NCBI GenBank assembly: GCA_946540075.1
Contig: CAMNHZ010000006.1
Location: 1-26,904, forward strand
Source of the DNA: an uncultured Bacillota bacterium
GTDB lineage: Bacteria; Bacillota_I; Bacilli_A; RF39; UBA660
DNA: 26,904 nucleotides
Reading direction: 5' to 3'
Positions 5,788 through 13,031 of this stretch are shown piece after piece (the stretch's first letter is position 1; each line of letters opens with the position of its first letter). The position numbers and the translations under genes were made by a program. The notes below the pieces were generated by a model, which was not told the origin of the DNA, made no database searches, and worked only from the letters and a program-made list of their open reading frames with translations.

Positions 5788-6447
5788 CTATTTATAATAT
5801 TCTTTTAAACTCATCACAATTGTATTTACTATCTTATCTTGATAATAATTTTGTCTAAGCTTATATCTATCATTTGGATTAGAAATAAAACCAACTTCTA
5901 ATAACACTCCAGGTCGATTAACTTTTCTTTGAAGATATAATGTATTATCCTTCTTATATTTGCGATTAGAATTCAAATATTTTTTAAAACTATCTTGAAA
6001 TAATTTAGCTATCTGCTTATTTTTAGGATTCTTATCATTATAAAATACCTGAGCGCCATGCCATGTGTTAGATGGATCAGAATTTAAATGAATAGATAAA
6101 AACATATCACAGTCAGAATCGTTTATTTCTTTACTCCTCATAAACAAGTCACTTCTTTTTCGATTTATAGCATTTTTTACTGACAAATCATAATCACCAT
6201 AACGAGTCAAATATACTATTGCACCTTCTCTACCTAATGCCTCTTGTAGTTTTAAACTAATACTAAGATTTATATCTTTTTCGTATATATCTTTATACAT
6301 TGCACCTGGATCCAATCCTCCATGTCCAGGATCAATATATATTATCCTTCCTAATAAATCGGTATTTACCTCTTTTGCAGTAACATAATAAAAACCTGAT
6401 ATAAACAAAATAAGCAACAAAAAAACATATATTTTATACTTTTCCAT
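5788..6447 (-). CDS. cwlD: N-acetylmuramoyl-L-alanine amidase, CwlD-like (Amidase_3)
   Basis: This 219-residue zinc amidase cleaves the amide bond between N-acetylmuramic acid and L-alanine in peptidoglycan. An N-terminal hydrophobic segment (about 5-23) exports or anchors it. Zinc ligands are visible as His42 (IDPGHGG), Glu56 and His120 (SIHLNSD), and catalytic Glu184 is in LLEVGFISN. The length is close to B. subtilis CwlD, and the gene order rplM-rpsI-methyltransferase-amidase resembles the B. subtilis rplM-rpsI-ybaJ-cwlD order. CwlD acts in spore-cortex muramic-lactam formation, but I cannot tell whether this organism sporulates, so a general cell-wall remodelling amidase is the safer description. 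Confidence 0.88.
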   Translation of the reverse strand: MEKYKIYVFLLLILFISGFYYVTAKEVNTDLLGRIIYIDPGHGGLDPGAMYKDIYEKDINLSISLKLQEALGREGAIVYLTRYGDYDLSVKNAINRKRSDLFMRSKEINDSDCDMFLSIHLNSDPSNTWHGAQVFYNDKNPKNKQIAKLFQDSFKKYLNSNRKYKKDNTLYLQRKVNRPGVLLEVGFISNPNDRYKLRQNYYQDKIVNTIVMSLKEYYK

Positions 6448-6484
6448 ACTATCACCTTAATAAAATATATGTTTCATTTTTAAA

Positions 6485-7165
6485 TTATATATTAAATAAA
6501 TTCCAAGGTTTTCTTGTTGGCAAATCTAATTTGAATGTCATTAATTCTTTTTTTATTGGATGTATAAACGAAATTTCATATGCAAATAAAGCTATTTGAT
6601 CTCCTACCTTAGAATTCTTATTATATTTTTGATCACCGAATAAAGGATGATTACGACTAGAAAATTGCACTCTAATTTGATGAGATCTTCCGGTTTTTAA
6701 ATTAATTCTTACGAGACTATATTTAGAATTATACGAAACTAATTCATAATCTAATTTTGCTTCTTTACCTTTATCACTTACATAGCTTATATTAGTTCTA
6801 CTATCTTTAATTAATTTATCAACTAATGTTTCTTTTTCTTTGACTTTTCCTTCAACTATAGCATAATAAAACTTCTTAAAAGTATGATTTCTTACTTGCT
6901 CACTCAACCTGGATGCTGCCTTAGAAGTTTTAGCAAACACCATAATACCTCCAACAGGTCTATCTAATCTATGAACTAATCCTAAATATACATTACCTGG
7001 TTTATTATACTTTTCTTTTAAGTATGATTTTAAAATTGTCAATAAATCTTGATCATTACTACTATCCAATTGAACCGGAACATTGATTGGCTTTTCAACT
7101 ATAAGAAGATGATTATCTTCATAAACTATATTAATCTTTTGATTCATATCTACCATATATTCCAC
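6485..7165 (-). CDS. RluA-family RNA pseudouridine synthase
   Basis: This enzyme isomerises uridine to pseudouridine in rRNA or tRNA. The catalytic motif HRLDRPVGG is at 65-73 with Asp68, followed by the family motif LKTGRSHQIRVQ. At 226 residues or slightly fewer it is short and has no S4 RNA-binding domain, so its target cannot be named. The gene overlaps the upstream methyltransferase. The longest frame begins with GTG at 7165, but ATG at 7156 or 7147 (MNQKINIV) is more natural; even the latter overlaps the upstream gene by 17 bases. The arrangement suggests the two RNA-modifying genes are translated together. Confidence 0.92.
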   Translation of the reverse strand: MEYMVDMNQKINIVYEDNHLLIVEKPINVPVQLDSSNDQDLLTILKSYLKEKYNKPGNVYLGLVHRLDRPVGGIMVFAKTSKAASRLSEQVRNHTFKKFYYAIVEGKVKEKETLVDKLIKDSRTNISYVSDKGKEAKLDYELVSYNSKYSLVRINLKTGRSHQIRVQFSSRNHPLFGDQKYNKNSKVGDQIALFAYEISFIHPIKKELMTFKLDLPTRKPWNLFNI

Positions 7166-8006
7166 AAGGAAGAATTAAATTATCCCTAGTAATAGGAAGA
7201 CCTACTTCTCCTGCTTCTACTATACCATTTGGATAAAGTGGTAATAATGTTGTTTTTAAAATATTTTCAAGTACTGTACTAGATATTCCAGTAGTATAAG
7301 AATTAATTAAGAAAAATAAAGGTTTATCACTTAAAATTTTGGTTGTTGCTTCAATAAGTTTATATATATTTTGTTCGAACTTCCATACTTCACCATTTGG
7401 TCCTCGTCCATAACTTGGTGGATCCATTATGATGGCATCATATTTATGACCTCTTCTATACTCGCGTTCAACAAATTTCAAGCAATCATCTACAATAAAT
7501 CTAATACGATTATTTTCAAGTTTTGATAAATGCATATTCTCTTTTGCCCAAGTTACCATACCTTTTGATGCATCAACATGAACTACTTCGACGGCTCCAG
7601 CTTTTGAACATGCCATTGTAGCTCCTCCAGTATAAGCAAATAAGTTCAATACTTTTATATCTCTATCAGCATTTCTTATTTTATTCATCATATAATCCCA
7701 GTTAACAGCTTGTTCTGGAAATAATCCTGTATGTTTAAAATTAGTAGGACTAACTTTAAATGTTAAATCTTTATAATTTATTGTCCAATAATCTTTTAAC
7801 TTTGTTTTAAATTTCCATTTTCCACCACCACGATTACTTCTAAAATAATGGCCATCAACATTGTTCCATCTTGACTTATTATAATCTACTTCCCAAATAG
7901 CCTGTGGATCAGGACGACGTAATATAACATCTCCCCATCTTTCTAATTTTTCTCCATTACCTGCATCTAAACATTCATAATCATGCCAATCTTTGCTAAG
8001 TCTCAT
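7131..8006 (-). CDS. Class I SAM-dependent RNA methyltransferase (RlmI/YbaJ-neighbourhood type)
   Basis: This 291-residue methyltransferase transfers a methyl group from S-adenosylmethionine, probably to rRNA. The SAM-binding motif I reads LNLFAYTGGAT (121-131), an acidic ribose-binding residue is in VVHVDAS (Asp145), and catalytic motif IV is MDPPSYGRG with Asp195-Pro-Pro. The fold and these motifs match the Methyltrans_SAM family containing RlmI and RlmK. It lacks a full N-terminal PUA domain, so the exact base modified is unknown. It has GAGGTGA as ribosome site and a likely extended -10 promoter at 8029-8034, and its 3' end overlaps the pseudouridine synthase gene. Confidence 0.88.
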   Translation of the reverse strand: MRLSKDWHDYECLDAGNGEKLERWGDVILRRPDPQAIWEVDYNKSRWNNVDGHYFRSNRGGGKWKFKTKLKDYWTINYKDLTFKVSPTNFKHTGLFPEQAVNWDYMMNKIRNADRDIKVLNLFAYTGGATMACSKAGAVEVVHVDASKGMVTWAKENMHLSKLENNRIRFIVDDCLKFVEREYRRGHKYDAIIMDPPSYGRGPNGEVWKFEQNIYKLIEATTKILSDKPLFFLINSYTTGISSTVLENILKTTLLPLYPNGIVEAGEVGLPITRDNLILPCGIYGRYESKD

Positions 8007-8028
8007 TAAATCACCTCATAACAATACT

Positions 8029-8034
8029 AGTATA
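8029..8034 (-). promoter_or_regulatory. Extended -10 promoter for methyltransferase-pseudouridine synthase genes
   Basis: TG-A-TATACT on the minus strand would start transcription near 8022, about 16 bases before the ATG. It lies just after the rpsI terminator, where a new transcription unit is expected. No clear -35 is seen. Confidence 0.5.
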
Positions 8035-8078
8035 TCACATAAAATTAAAAGAAAGATAATAATATCTAACTAAATATA

Positions 8079-8112
8079 ATAAAAACCCTGAAAGTATTGA
8101 ACCTCCAAGGTT
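8079..8112 (-). terminator. Terminator after rpsI
   Basis: On the minus strand a ten-pair stem with three G-U pairs (8103-8112 with 8084-8093) has a nine-base loop and is followed by TTTTTATT. It begins 16 bases after the rpsI stop codon and closes the rplM-rpsI operon. Confidence 0.7.
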
Positions 8113-8128
8113 TGTAATAGGTATATTC

Positions 8129-8545
8129 TTAACGTTTTGAGAATTGAGGAGCACGACGAGCTGCTTTTAAACCTGGTTTCTTACGTTCTTTAGCTCTAGA
8201 ATCTCTAGTAACAAAACCAGCTTTTTTAAGTATCTTACGGAAACTTGTTTCACTAGCTTCATTACCTTTATCATAATCTAATAAAGCACGAGTAATTCCT
8301 AATCTTACAGCACCTGCTTGACCAGAATATCCTCCACCTTTAACATTAACGTCTATATCAAATGTATCAACTGTATTAGTAGCTACTAATGGTTGTTTTA
8401 AATCCATTACATTAGTATCATGAGGAAAAAATTCATTTACATCAACACCATTTACAGTAATTTTTCCTTTACCTGGTGTCATTATTACACGTGCAACTGA
8501 AGATTTTCTTCTTCCAGTTCCAGTAAAAGTTCTATCTTTTGCCAT
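8129..8545 (-). CDS. rpsI: Small-subunit ribosomal protein S9 (uS9)
   Basis: S9 is a 30S head protein whose C-terminal tail reaches the P-site tRNA. The 138-residue product opens with the TGRRKSSVARV motif and ends in the conserved PQFSKR, so the functional tail is intact. It follows rplM by 12 bases as in nearly all Bacillota, and a terminator follows it. Confidence 0.98.
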   Translation of the reverse strand: MAKDRTFTGTGRRKSSVARVIMTPGKGKITVNGVDVNEFFPHDTNVMDLKQPLVATNTVDTFDIDVNVKGGGYSGQAGAVRLGITRALLDYDKGNEASETSFRKILKKAGFVTRDSRAKERKKPGLKAARRAPQFSKR

Positions 8546-8557
8546 CTTTTATTCCTC

Positions 8558-8992
8558 CTAACCAATTTTCATTTCTTCTGGTTTTTGAGCCATATGTGGA
8601 TGCTCATTACCAGCATAAACAAATAATTTTTTATACATTTGACGTCCAAGTCTTCCTTTTGGAAGCATTCCTTTAACTGCTCTTTCAATCATTTCTTCAG
8701 GATATTGTTCCTTCATAACTTTTGCAGTTCTTTCTCTAAGTCCTCCAGTATACCCACTGTGATTGTAATAAATCTTATCATTTAATTTATTACCTGTTAA
8801 TTTTACTTTTTCAGCATTAATAATTATAACATAATCTCCACAGTCAACATGTGGTGTATAAGTTGGTTTATGTTTACCACGTAATACACTAGCAACTTTA
8901 GTAGCTAAACGTCCTAAAGTTTGACCTTCAGCATCTACTACATACCAATTACGTTCAACTGTTTCTTTTGTTTGCATGTAAGTATTCTTCAT
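8558..8992 (-). CDS. rplM: Large-subunit ribosomal protein L13 (uL13)
   Basis: L13 is an early 50S assembly protein. The 144-residue product shows the family's RNWYVVDAEGQTLGRLA start, HVDCGDYVIIINA and the C-terminal half MLPKGRLGRQM and KLFVYAG. It is the first gene of a two-gene operon with rpsI and has a consensus promoter at 9083-9111. The roughly 80-base leader between promoter and gene could carry an autoregulatory L13 site. Confidence 0.98.
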   Translation of the reverse strand: MKNTYMQTKETVERNWYVVDAEGQTLGRLATKVASVLRGKHKPTYTPHVDCGDYVIIINAEKVKLTGNKLNDKIYYNHSGYTGGLRERTAKVMKEQYPEEMIERAVKGMLPKGRLGRQMYKKLFVYAGNEHPHMAQKPEEMKIG

Positions 8993-9075
8993 AACTATTT
9001 CCTTCCATATTTTTTTGATTATATTCTAAGTAATAACTTTCCCAGGGTTAGAACCTAAAATATATAAAATGTACC
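8993..9075 (-). promoter_or_regulatory. 5' leader of rplM-rpsI (possible L13 leader element)
   Basis: The untranslated region between the predicted start near 9076 and rplM contains GGTTCTAACC (a 4-bp stem on a 2-nt loop), followed by CTGGGAAAG and a weak AAGGAAAT ribosome site. L13 leaders are known cis-regulators in low-GC Gram-positives. The position fits, but I cannot confirm the consensus from memory. Confidence 0.35.
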
Positions 9076-9082
9076 ATTTATA

Positions 9083-9111
9083 ATTTTACTAAAATTTACT
9101 ATAAAAGTCAA
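9083..9111 (-). promoter_or_regulatory. Sigma-A-type promoter of rplM-rpsI
   Basis: On the minus strand TTGACT (9106-9111) and TAAAAT (9083-9088) are separated by exactly 17 bases. It lies between the end of truA and rplM, in the position expected for this operon. Confidence 0.8.
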
Positions 9112-9122
9112 CAAAAATCTAT

Positions 9123-9141
9123 TTATTTATATAATAAATAA
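9123..9141 (-). terminator. Weak AT-only hairpin after truA
   Basis: TTATTTAT/ATAAATAA form an 8-bp stem with a three-base loop shortly after the truA stop, followed by ATAGATTTTTG on the minus strand. The stem has no G-C pairs, so termination would be inefficient. Confidence 0.3.
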
Positions 9142-9146
9142 CGTTT

Positions 9147-9908
9147 TTATACTTCTTGTCTTACATCGTCATAAAATACATCCTTAAGATATAAACCTTC
9201 AGGATTAGCAGTCTTTCCTGCTTTCCTACGATCCTTTGCTTCAAGGATTGTTATTATATCCTCACTTTTTCTTTTTCCTTCACCAATTTCTATTAATGTA
9301 CCCATCATGTTTCTTACCTGATAGCGTAAAAATCCAGTTCCCAAGAAAGAAATAGTGATTTTATCTACCTTTTTCATATTTCTAATTATATTAGTTTGAA
9401 CAATTCTTCTAGTAAAATCTTCTTTCTCTTCATCTGCTTTTGAAAATGAAGTAAAATCATGTTCACCTTCTAAATACTTTAAAGCACGTTCCATTTCAAC
9501 TACATCTAACTTTTTGTTATATTGATAAACATAGTTCCTTTCTATTGGATTGTACTCACCCATATTAATTTTATATATATATTCTTTGGCTTTAACATTA
9601 AATCTAGCATGGAATATATCTGATACTACTTCAATATCTTTAATGTATATATCACCAGGTAAAAGTGAATTCATAGAATGTTTTAATTTATCAGGATCAA
9701 TTTCCTTTTTTAAATCAAAATGTGCTTTTTGACTTATAGCGTGAACTCCTGCATCTGTTCTACCTGAAGCGTGAATTTTTACAGCCTTACTCCCATTAAT
9801 TTTACGTAAAACTTTTTCTATTTCACCTTGAATTGTTTTTGCTTTTGGTTGTTTTTGATATCCTTTATATCCTGAACCATCATATGAGAAAGTTATCAAA
9901 TATCTCAT
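9147..9908 (-). CDS. truA: tRNA pseudouridine(38-40) synthase TruA
   Basis: TruA converts U38, U39 or U40 in the anticodon arm of many tRNAs to pseudouridine. The 253-residue protein has the SYDGSGYKGYQKQP start and the catalytic motif SGRTDAGVHA with Asp52. The C-terminal motif GFLRYQVRNMMGTL is also clear. A GAGGTGA ribosome site lies upstream, 15 bases after the second ABC-like gene, so it belongs to that operon. In Bacillota truA normally follows ecfT; here ecfT is not present. Confidence 0.97.
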   Translation of the reverse strand: MRYLITFSYDGSGYKGYQKQPKAKTIQGEIEKVLRKINGSKAVKIHASGRTDAGVHAISQKAHFDLKKEIDPDKLKHSMNSLLPGDIYIKDIEVVSDIFHARFNVKAKEYIYKINMGEYNPIERNYVYQYNKKLDVVEMERALKYLEGEHDFTSFSKADEEKEDFTRRIVQTNIIRNMKKVDKITISFLGTGFLRYQVRNMMGTLIEIGEGKRKSEDIITILEAKDRRKAGKTANPEGLYLKDVFYDDVRQEV

Positions 9909-9923
9909 ATTATCACCTCTTTA

Positions 9924-10607
9924 TTAATTTTTATTACGATATATATCTTTAATTAAATCATTAATCTCAATACGTTGAATTAATCTTATTTTCTTTTTTA
10001 TTCTAACTTTATTTATAAATTTTAATATTTTTGGCAGTGAGATCTTATACTTTTTCATTAAATCTAATTTTGTAAAAAAATCTTCTTTAGAACCTTCATA
10101 TACCAATTTATCATCATCAACATAATAAAAATAATCACAAATTCTATACAAAAAATCAACATCATTACTAGATATAATAATTGTTTTGTTATATCTATTT
10201 TTTAACATTCTAATCAATTTTATGAAATTATTCTTATCCTTATGATTCAAACCAATAGTAGGATTATTAAATATTAATATACTCTTATTTTGAATAAGTG
10301 TTGAAGCTATTATAACCTTAGATAATTCACTTGTACTTAAAGTTTTTAACTCTCTTTCCAGTAAATCTTCACTTAAATTCATCATTATAAGAGCATCTTT
10401 GCATCTTTTTAATGAATGAGTACGTCTACTATTAGAATTTAATAAATCCTTTACTGTTACATGAGTATTATGAATATCTTCCATTTTATAAATACTTGAT
10501 ACATTTTTATTAAGGCTTGAATATGTATCTAACATTAAATTCTTTTCTAACTGCTTCGTACTTATTATAGCATTAATTCTGTGTTTTCCAAAATCTATTA
10601 CTTCCAT
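9924..10607 (-). CDS. Degenerate EcfA2-like ABC ATPase domain protein
   Basis: This 227-residue protein occupies the ecfA2 position before truA and keeps the downstream half of an ABC ATPase fold. LSTSELSKVIIASTL (90-104) corresponds to the LSGGQ signature, LIFNNPTIGLN (111-121) to Walker B plus D-loop, and SSND (146-149) to the H-loop. The Walker A phosphate loop is missing altogether; Walker B Asp and the catalytic Glu are both Asn; the H-loop His is Asn. It therefore cannot be an ordinary ATP-hydrolysing subunit. The frame is intact and it overlaps the upstream gene by 10 bases, which argues against a recent pseudogene. The basic C-terminus (KVRIKKKIRLIQRIE) is unusual. EcfA2 ancestry is inferred from synteny and residual motifs. 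Confidence 0.7.
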   Translation of the reverse strand: MEVIDFGKHRINAIISTKQLEKNLMLDTYSSLNKNVSSIYKMEDIHNTHVTVKDLLNSNSRRTHSLKRCKDALIMMNLSEDLLERELKTLSTSELSKVIIASTLIQNKSILIFNNPTIGLNHKDKNNFIKLIRMLKNRYNKTIIISSNDVDFLYRICDYFYYVDDDKLVYEGSKEDFFTKLDLMKKYKISLPKILKFINKVRIKKKIRLIQRIEINDLIKDIYRNKN

Positions 10608-11368
10608 ATATCATTCACCAATTTATCTTCATTTGTATATATTCCTTCTGTTAGTTCATAGTATTTTAATTTTGAACTTAACTCTACTATAAAAGGTCTA
10701 ATTAGATTATTCTTTTTAAAGATTTTTTCATTTTCTAAGACTTGTTGCTTACCACCTGAAAAAACAATCTTTCCTTTATTCATAATAATTATACGATCGG
10801 ATAATAGTAAATCTTCAGGATCAGTAGATACATTAATAATTGTTGTTTTATTTACTTTCTTATAACCCTTTAGTATTTTAAATACTTTATTTTTTCTATT
10901 TCTATCTACATAGGATAATGCATTATCTAACATTATTAGATTTGGAATTCTATATAACGCTACAGCAAGCGCTAATATCTGACGATCTGCTACATCTAAA
11001 TTAGCAATCTTTTGATTAAGTATATCATTATTATCAATTAAGCCAAGTAATTTAGTTACATACTTAAAATTGGGTGTTCCAACAATTGAATTATATTGAT
11101 CAAATTCAGATAATACTTTAGTTTTTTTGAATCGATAATATTGAGTTAATAATACAATCTTAATTTTTTTTGTATTATTTACAGGATTATTATAAATAAT
11201 ATTCTTATTTCCTTTATTAATTAATTCTAATAAAGTTGACTTACCAGAATTATCCCCTATTAAGGTATTCCAAGAATTATTATTTATAGATAAAGATATC
11301 TTATCAAATATTTTTGTATCCTTATACTTAAAGTCTAATTCACTAATACTAACAATAGCTTCATGCAT
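10598..11368 (-). CDS. Degenerate EcfA1-like ABC ATPase
   Basis: This 256-residue protein is at the ecfA1 position of the energy-coupling-factor transporter locus. It is recognisable as an ABC ATPase but altered at every catalytic motif. Walker A is GDNSGKST (38-45), one residue shorter than GxxGxGKST. The signature is NLDVADRQ (123-130) in place of LSGGQ. Walker B LIMLDNA keeps Asp148 but has Asn149 for the catalytic Glu, and the H-loop His is Ser181. The Q-loop Gln (LLTQ, Gln76) remains. ATP binding is doubtful and hydrolysis unlikely. It is translationally overlapped with the next gene. It could be a structural relic of the ECF module or a repurposed scaffold; no membrane partner EcfT is in the locus. 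Confidence 0.75.
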   Translation of the reverse strand: MHEAIVSISELDFKYKDTKIFDKISLSINNNSWNTLIGDNSGKSTLLELINKGNKNIIYNNPVNNTKKIKIVLLTQYYRFKKTKVLSEFDQYNSIVGTPNFKYVTKLLGLIDNNDILNQKIANLDVADRQILALAVALYRIPNLIMLDNALSYVDRNRKNKVFKILKGYKKVNKTTIINVSTDPEDLLLSDRIIIMNKGKIVFSGGKQQVLENEKIFKKNNLIRPFIVELSSKLKYYELTEGIYTNEDKLVNDIWK

Positions 11369-11426
11369 TATTTATCACTTCCGTAAATAATATTATAATA
11401 TATTAACGATGTTTTATCAATTATAA

Positions 11427-12176
11427 TTATCGCTTTTGTTCTTGAAAATTATAAGCAATTTTAAGAAGCGGTTTTAGGGGAATAAATCTTGTAAAGAATA
11501 CACCTAATCTGACTGAATTTCCTGGAATTATGATCAATTTTTTCTTAAACATTTGACTTATAGCATAACTAGCAACAGTATGACTATCTAATTGTTTTAC
11601 AGAGAATTTTACTCCTGCTACTCTGTTAAACTCTGTATCTACTGGGCCTGGACATAAAACTGATACATGTACATTACTTTTTTCACGCCTTAATTCTTCA
11701 TATATAGCAGTTGTTAAACGTAATACATAAGCTTTTGTTGCATAATAAGTAGACATTAATGGTCCAGCCATAAAAGCTGCTGATGAAGCCACATTTAAAA
11801 TATAGCCACTATCTTTCTTTTTAAAGTCTTTCAAAAACAATTTTGTTAGTGTATGTACCGATTTTATATTTAAATCAATCATATCTAAATCTTTCTCAAT
11901 TTTAGTTGCATTAAATTCACCAAATTGACCAAAACCAGCATTATTAATTAATATATCAATATTTTCTTTTTTTACCTTGTTATATAATTCTATACAGTTT
12001 AATGTCGAAGAAATATCCATATTTATAATTTCTACATTTGTTTTTAATTCCTTTTTTAATTTATCTAACTTTGTTTTTCTTCTAGCTACTAGTATTAAAT
12101 CATATCCTTTATCACTAAGTATTCGTGCCATATCCGCACCTATACCAGAAGATGCGCCTGTTATTAATGCTTTCAT
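11427..12176 (-). CDS. Short-chain dehydrogenase/reductase (SDR)
   Basis: This NAD(P)-dependent oxidoreductase of 249 residues has a classical Rossmann fold. The cofactor loop is TGASSGIG (6-13), Arg32/Arg33 after the second strand favour NADPH, NNAG is at 78-81, and the catalytic set is Asn103, Ser131, Tyr144 and Lys148. A hydrophobic stretch near the C-terminus (VRLGVFFTRFIPLKPLL) resembles the DltE/YqjQ-like SDR group and may touch the membrane. The substrate is unknown. It sits between rplQ and the ABC-like pair, where most Bacillota have nothing. A TG-A-TATAAT promoter-like element (12192-12197) lies just before the ATG. Confidence 0.9.
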   Translation of the reverse strand: MKALITGASSGIGADMARILSDKGYDLILVARRKTKLDKLKKELKTNVEIINMDISSTLNCIELYNKVKKENIDILINNAGFGQFGEFNATKIEKDLDMIDLNIKSVHTLTKLFLKDFKKKDSGYILNVASSAAFMAGPLMSTYYATKAYVLRLTTAIYEELRREKSNVHVSVLCPGPVDTEFNRVAGVKFSVKQLDSHTVASYAISQMFKKKLIIIPGNSVRLGVFFTRFIPLKPLLKIAYNFQEQKR

Positions 12177-12242
12177 TCTATCACCATATATATTATATCA
12201 TATAATATCATCTAAATTAGGCAAACGCTATTTAAAATAAAG

Positions 12243-12266
12243 AAAAAAGAGACTATTTATTGTCTC
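12243..12266 (-). terminator. Terminator at the end of the ribosomal operon (rplQ)
   Basis: GAGAC (12249-12253) and GTCTC (12262-12266) form a short stem with an eight-base loop containing the rplQ stop. On the minus strand it is followed by TTTTTTC. It ends the long S10-spc-alpha transcript. Confidence 0.6.
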
Positions 12267-12609
12267 CTTCAACTAATTCTAGAACTACCATTAAGGCATC
12301 GTCACCTTTACGTTCATCTAATTTTAATATTCTTGTGTATCCACCATTTCTAGTTGCATATCTTTTAGCTAAATCATCAAATACTTTTGTTGCTGTATTT
12401 TTATCATTTTGTAAGAAAGCTAATGCTTTTCTTCTAGATACTAATGATCCATTTTTACCATATGTAATCATTTTATCAACAAATTTACGAACTTCTTTAG
12501 CTCTTGATTCAGTGGTTACTATTCTTTCTTTATTAATAACATCTTTTGTTAGGTTTGCTAACATACTACGTCTATGCTTGTTAGTGCGTCCTAATTTTCT
12601 ATATGCCAT
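12253..12609 (-). CDS. rplQ: Large-subunit ribosomal protein L17 (bL17)
   Basis: L17 lines the 50S near the exit-tunnel end. The 118-residue product begins MAYRKLGRTNKHRRSMLANL and has the family's VTTESRAKEVRKFVDKMIT and YTRILKL segments. It is the last gene of the alpha operon. Unusually it is separated from rpoA by a STAS-like gene, whose stop lies 24 bases upstream. A terminator overlaps its stop. Confidence 0.98.
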   Translation of the reverse strand: MAYRKLGRTNKHRRSMLANLTKDVINKERIVTTESRAKEVRKFVDKMITYGKNGSLVSRRKALAFLQNDKNTATKVFDDLAKRYATRNGGYTRILKLDERKGDDALMVVLELVEGDNK

Positions 12610-12633
12610 TTTTATTCCTCCTAACTATTATGA

Positions 12634-13005
12634 TTAAATACTTTTTGTTAATACTTTTGTATTTTTACCTTCATATTTTTTTTGCGCGATTGTAAGTGAT
12701 AAATTAATTATACTTTTTACAGAATCATTTTCTATATTACGGACAGCAATAAATTTAATTACATCATCAATTCCATACATCTCTACATATCGAGATATTG
12801 AATTATTAATTCCTGCAGTTGTCATAGATTCTATATTTTCAAAATCGATGATAATTTTTTTATTATTGTTTTCATCAAACTTACCATCTTGATATAGATC
12901 ATTAAACAGAAGATTCATTTTATTAAATAAGATGTCACCTTGCTGTTCATTAACAAAGTATTTATCACCTAATAAATTATAAACATTGATTACACTGTTT
13001 TTCAT
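12634..13005 (-). CDS. STAS-like domain protein (DUF4325 type) inserted between rpoA and rplQ
   Basis: A 123-residue single-domain protein. The core IIIDFENIESMTTAGINNSISRY has the pattern of STAS-like DUF4325 proteins: a beta strand ending in Asp-Phe, then a loop and a helix starting with small residues. An ordered predicted alpha/beta pattern surrounds it. STAS domains mediate protein partner switching, and DUF4325 proteins are often paired with histidine-kinase-like ATPases, but none is seen here. It lies 26 bases after rpoA with an AGAGGAAAAG ribosome site, so it is in the ribosomal transcript. The partner and function are unknown. The family assignment comes from pattern recognition and is moderately sure. 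Confidence 0.65.
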   Translation of the reverse strand: MKNSVINVYNLLGDKYFVNEQQGDILFNKMNLLFNDLYQDGKFDENNNKKIIIDFENIESMTTAGINNSISRYVEMYGIDDVIKFIAVRNIENDSVKSIINLSLTIAQKKYEGKNTKVLTKSI

Positions 13006-13031
13006 GTTTCTTTTCCTCTGTAAATTTACTA

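Noticed and set aside
9040..9060. T-box antiterminator in the rplM leader
   Set aside because: The T-box consensus and a specifier stem are not seen, and rplM is not a usual T-box target.
9924..11368. The two ABC-like genes as a frameshifted pseudogene of one ATPase
   Set aside because: Each frame covers its own set of ABC positions, including its own signature, Walker B and H-loop regions, so they are two paralogues and not two pieces of one.
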